Source of the DNA: Aestuariibacter sp.
Lineage (GTDB): Bacteria > Pseudomonadota > Gammaproteobacteria > Enterobacterales > Alteromonadaceae
DNA: 64,000 nt
Assembly (NCBI GenBank): GCA_017794925.1
Contig: CP051238.1
Coordinates: 3,871,950-3,935,949 of the forward strand
Direction of reading: 5' to 3'
The notes beneath the pieces are model-generated. The model made no database searches and was not told where the DNA came from. It saw only the letters and a list, made by a program, of their open reading frames with translations. Shown in pieces: positions 62,103 through 64,000 of this stretch (positions within the stretch are counted from its first letter, which is position 1; each line of letters starts with the position of its first letter). The position numbers and the translations under genes are program-made.

Positions 62103-62714
62103 ATGGATTTATTAAAGCCTGGCGATGCAGCCAAATTTCTCAAGGTGTCGGCACTTTCTTTACGGAAGTGGACGCGACAAGGAGAACTCCCCTTCCAAAT
62201 TACACCGGGCGGTCATCGCCGATATGTAAAATCTGACCTTTATGCCTTCGCGAAAATTAAGGGACTACCGGTAAGTGACCCCTTGTCTTCCGACCACCCT
62301 TCTACGCTGCCAGTGAAAGCTATGCAGTCGTTAAGCCTGTTAATTGTAGACAGCAACCGAAGTCGGGCGACATCATTTAAATATATGCTGGAAAGTCACG
62401 ATACCAGTTGGCAGGTAGATGTTGTTCACGACGGGTTTGAAGCGGGTATACAGGTACATGAACATAAACCGGATGTATTAGTAACGGCGTTAGCGCTTCC
62501 AGGGCTGTCAGGTGCGAGCCTGATCAAAAACATCAAAGCCATTGCCACGTTAAAGCACATTCATTTAATCGGTATGTGTGATCACAATAACGAACAGCAA
62601 AAAGACGATTTTCTTTCCGCCGGAGCAGAAGCCATCGTGCCATTACCCTGTAGTCAACAAACATTAATTGCCTTGCTGGAGTCCAGATTAAAGCCGGTTT
62701 CAGCAAAGCCTTAA
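62103..62714 (+). CDS. MerR-type HTH protein with a pseudo-receiver domain
   Basis: A 203-aa regulator. Residues 1-55 form a MerR/excisionase-type winged HTH (KPGDAAKFLKVSALSLRKWTRQGELPFQITPGGHRRYVKSDLYAF). Residues about 75-197 resemble a CheY-type receiver (SLSLLIVDSNRSRATSFKYML, PDVLVTALALPGLSG). The position of the phospho-acceptor Asp is A129, and the acidic pair near the N-terminus is only VDS. It is therefore not phosphorylated in the usual way, and must respond to another signal or serve for dimerisation. No strong ribosome site is seen before ATG 62103. The target is unknown; the ABC exporter follows at 113 bp. Confidence 0.8.
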   Translation: MDLLKPGDAAKFLKVSALSLRKWTRQGELPFQITPGGHRRYVKSDLYAFAKIKGLPVSDPLSSDHPSTLPVKAMQSLSLLIVDSNRSRATSFKYMLESHDTSWQVDVVHDGFEAGIQVHEHKPDVLVTALALPGLSGASLIKNIKAIATLKHIHLIGMCDHNNEQQKDDFLSAGAEAIVPLPCSQQTLIALLESRLKPVSAKP

Positions 62715-62780
62715 CAACAGTTGGTAGTGGTATTTGACACACCTTGCAAAGAAATATCGCTTGCACATGAAGTACATAGT

Positions 62781-62796
62781 AGTAAACATGTTTACT
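62781..62796. promoter_or_regulatory. 16-bp perfect palindrome upstream of the ABC exporter
   Basis: AGTAAACATGTTTACT is fully symmetric and lies 31 bp before the ABC gene start. It looks like an operator for a dimeric repressor or activator. The upstream MerR-HTH protein is a candidate binder, as is a TetR-type regulator elsewhere. Confidence 0.55.
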
Positions 62797-62827
62797 CTTT
62801 AAAACGCGAAAACGTTGAGACTTCCAT

Positions 62828-63430
62828 TTGCTTAATTTCAACACAATTTCCCTGCGCTTTTCTCATCACATCTTGTTCAGTAACTTAAGTCTTGCCATAC
62901 CGGAACAACGAGCGGTGATCACGGGTGAAAATGGCAGTGGAAAAACAACCCTGTTGATGTTGGCCGCGGGATTAATCCAGCCGGATTCTGGTGAGATTCA
63001 GTTTAGAAATGAATCTGTGAATACCATTTCCAATAAAACCCGAATTGGAATCAGCGCAAATAAAATCGTGTTGCCGACGTTTTTTACTGCACGGGAACTG
63101 CTGGCTTTTCACTGTAGCATGCATACATGCAAGCTCGATTTAACGCTGGCCGACGCGCTGGGTTTAACCCCCTTTCTGCACACCAAGGTGACGGATCTGT
63201 CACTGGGGAATTACAAAAAGCTTAGCCTGCTTACCGCCTTGCTGCATCAGCCGGAACTACTGTTACTTGACGAGCCAACAAATGGGCTGGACGATGACGC
63301 CCGCGATGCCATGAACGGCATACTGAACAATTTCTCCGGGCAGATAATCATTGCAAGTCACGACACGGCATTACTTACTGTCCCCATTGAGCGGGAAATT
63401 TCGATGCAGCAAGTCCGATGCAACGTCTAA
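62828..63430 (+). CDS. ABC transporter ATP-binding protein
   Basis: A 200-aa nucleotide-binding subunit. Walker A is GENGSGKTT (residues 33-41), the signature motif reads LSLGNYKK, Walker B is LLLLDEPTNGLD and the H-loop is ASHD. It is shorter than most (usually 220-240 aa). The start is TTG at 62828. It overlaps the following membrane gene by 13 bp. The substrate is unknown; CcmA-like heme exporters have a similar small size, but the partner does not look like CcmB. Confidence 0.85.
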   Translation: MLNFNTISLRFSHHILFSNLSLAIPEQRAVITGENGSGKTTLLMLAAGLIQPDSGEIQFRNESVNTISNKTRIGISANKIVLPTFFTARELLAFHCSMHTCKLDLTLADALGLTPFLHTKVTDLSLGNYKKLSLLTALLHQPELLLLDEPTNGLDDDARDAMNGILNNFSGQIIIASHDTALLTVPIEREISMQQVRCNV

Positions 63431-64000
63431 AACAGTACTGGTCATTTCGGCTTGCCCAATATCAACAACATCTGCAAGCCTGGCTTAACAGCATAAAACA
63501 AGCTGCCGCCGGTATAGTGTATTTATTTCCAATGGCATTACCGGCCCTTTTTTTACTGCCTTTACTGGCGCTGGGGGTGATAGCAGATGCGGAAACACCC
63601 GTTTATCAATACAGTCTGGCACTGTGGGGATTTTTATTGCTTACCCATAGCTGGGTAACACTTCAGAAAGAAGGAATACTGGCTGAGCCGGTCACACATT
63701 ACGACAGTAGCCTGCCACTTACATCATTACAGCGCAGAGCGACCACTACCCTGCTAACGCTTTATGCTGCGCATGTCTTTATTACCGGCCCAATATTGCT
63801 GTTTTTCATTATGGCATTGGGTAATGCCGAACGACTACTGACCCAGCCTGCAACGGACACTTTCTATCAATTGTTCCCGATAGCAGCAACAAGCCTTCTC
63901 ACGGTATTGATTATTGTTCTGGCATTATTTCGTCGTTACCCACTGTTTGGTTTAATCATTGTTCCGTTGATTCTTATGCCATTTACAGGGCTGATTTCGA
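63418..64000 (+). CDS. ABC transporter membrane protein (5' part, cut by window end)
   Basis: The ATG at 63418 lies inside the end of the ATP-binding gene, in another frame. The reading frame is open for 194 codons up to the window end. It begins MQRLKQYWSFRLAQYQQHL and then has several hydrophobic segments (for example YLFPMALPALFLLPLLALGV, YSLALWGFLLLTHSWV, LLTLYAAHVFITGPILLFFIMA, LLTVLIIVLALF). It is therefore the permease partner. It may belong to the DUF6136-type group seen in Alteromonadales; that is a guess from memory. Confidence 0.8.
   Translation, partial: MQRLKQYWSFRLAQYQQHLQAWLNSIKQAAAGIVYLFPMALPALFLLPLLALGVIADAETPVYQYSLALWGFLLLTHSWVTLQKEGILAEPVTHYDSSLPLTSLQRRATTTLLTLYAAHVFITGPILLFFIMALGNAERLLTQPATDTFYQLFPIAATSLLTVLIIVLALFRRYPLFGLIIVPLILMPFTGLIS

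Overview
The window is 64 kb of a gammaproteobacterial chromosome, most likely a marine member of the Alteromonadales (Alteromonadaceae-like). This rests on gene content and order: ubiF/miaB-ybeZ-ybeY-ybeX-lnt, dapB-carA-carB-greA, grpE-dnaK-dnaJ, nadK, DUF3392 and DUF3291 proteins, a TonB-dependent receptor with TonB, and an SSS-domain hybrid kinase. The placement is an inference; there is no rRNA in the window. Coding density is high. I see no insertion sequence, prophage or CRISPR array.

Layout. 0-9 kb: tRNA-Gln, an alanine/sodium symporter, ubiF with a small coupled membrane ORF, and the miaB-ybeZ-ybeY-corC-lnt operon. 9-12.5 kb: a secreted amidohydrolase, ibpA with a sigma-32-like promoter and a ROSE-like RNA thermometer, and two orphan membrane or secreted proteins. 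12.6-18.5 kb: an Nramp-like transporter with a secreted nucleosidase homologue, then a TonB / ECF sigma / putative anti-sigma / secreted protein / SRPBCC membrane protein operon that ends near an 8-copy heptamer repeat. 18.9-22.2 kb: a carbonic anhydrase-SulP pair and two small proteins. 22.2-29 kb: a PL11 rhamnogalacturonan lyase lipoprotein, a large PilZ protein, GNAT and NUDIX proteins. 29-35 kb: dapB-carA-carB-greA, with a candidate attenuator before carA. 35-43.5 kb: an accessory block with cytochrome b, a catalytically dead S41 peptidase homologue, DUF3392, a PrpE-type acyl-CoA synthetase, a GAF/PAS/GGDEF/EAL protein and cytochrome c'. 43.6-47.6 kb: dnaJ, dnaK and grpE with a sigma-32 promoter. 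47.7-60.9 kb: a catabolic block lying between grpE and nadK. 61-64 kb: nadK, a MerR-HTH/pseudo-receiver protein and an ABC exporter cut by the window end.

The most coherent and interesting unit is 53.3-60.9 kb. A TonB-dependent receptor is divergent from a four-gene operon: GntP-family permease, MetX-like alpha/beta-hydrolase lipoprotein, secreted PHB depolymerase-type esterase and 3-hydroxybutyrate dehydrogenase. This reads as a pathway for external polyhydroxybutyrate or its oligomers: cleavage outside or in the periplasm, import of the monomer, and oxidation to acetoacetate. A NarL-type response regulator of the CrbR/ErbR kind lies next to it. Its likely partner, an SSS-domain hybrid histidine kinase, is 2 kb further away, separated by an AraC regulator and the ligAB protocatechuate 4,5-dioxygenase genes. 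A perfect spaced palindrome sits in the receptor/permease intergenic region. Together with the PrpE-type synthetase, the set suggests coordinated use of short-chain acids and polyesters.
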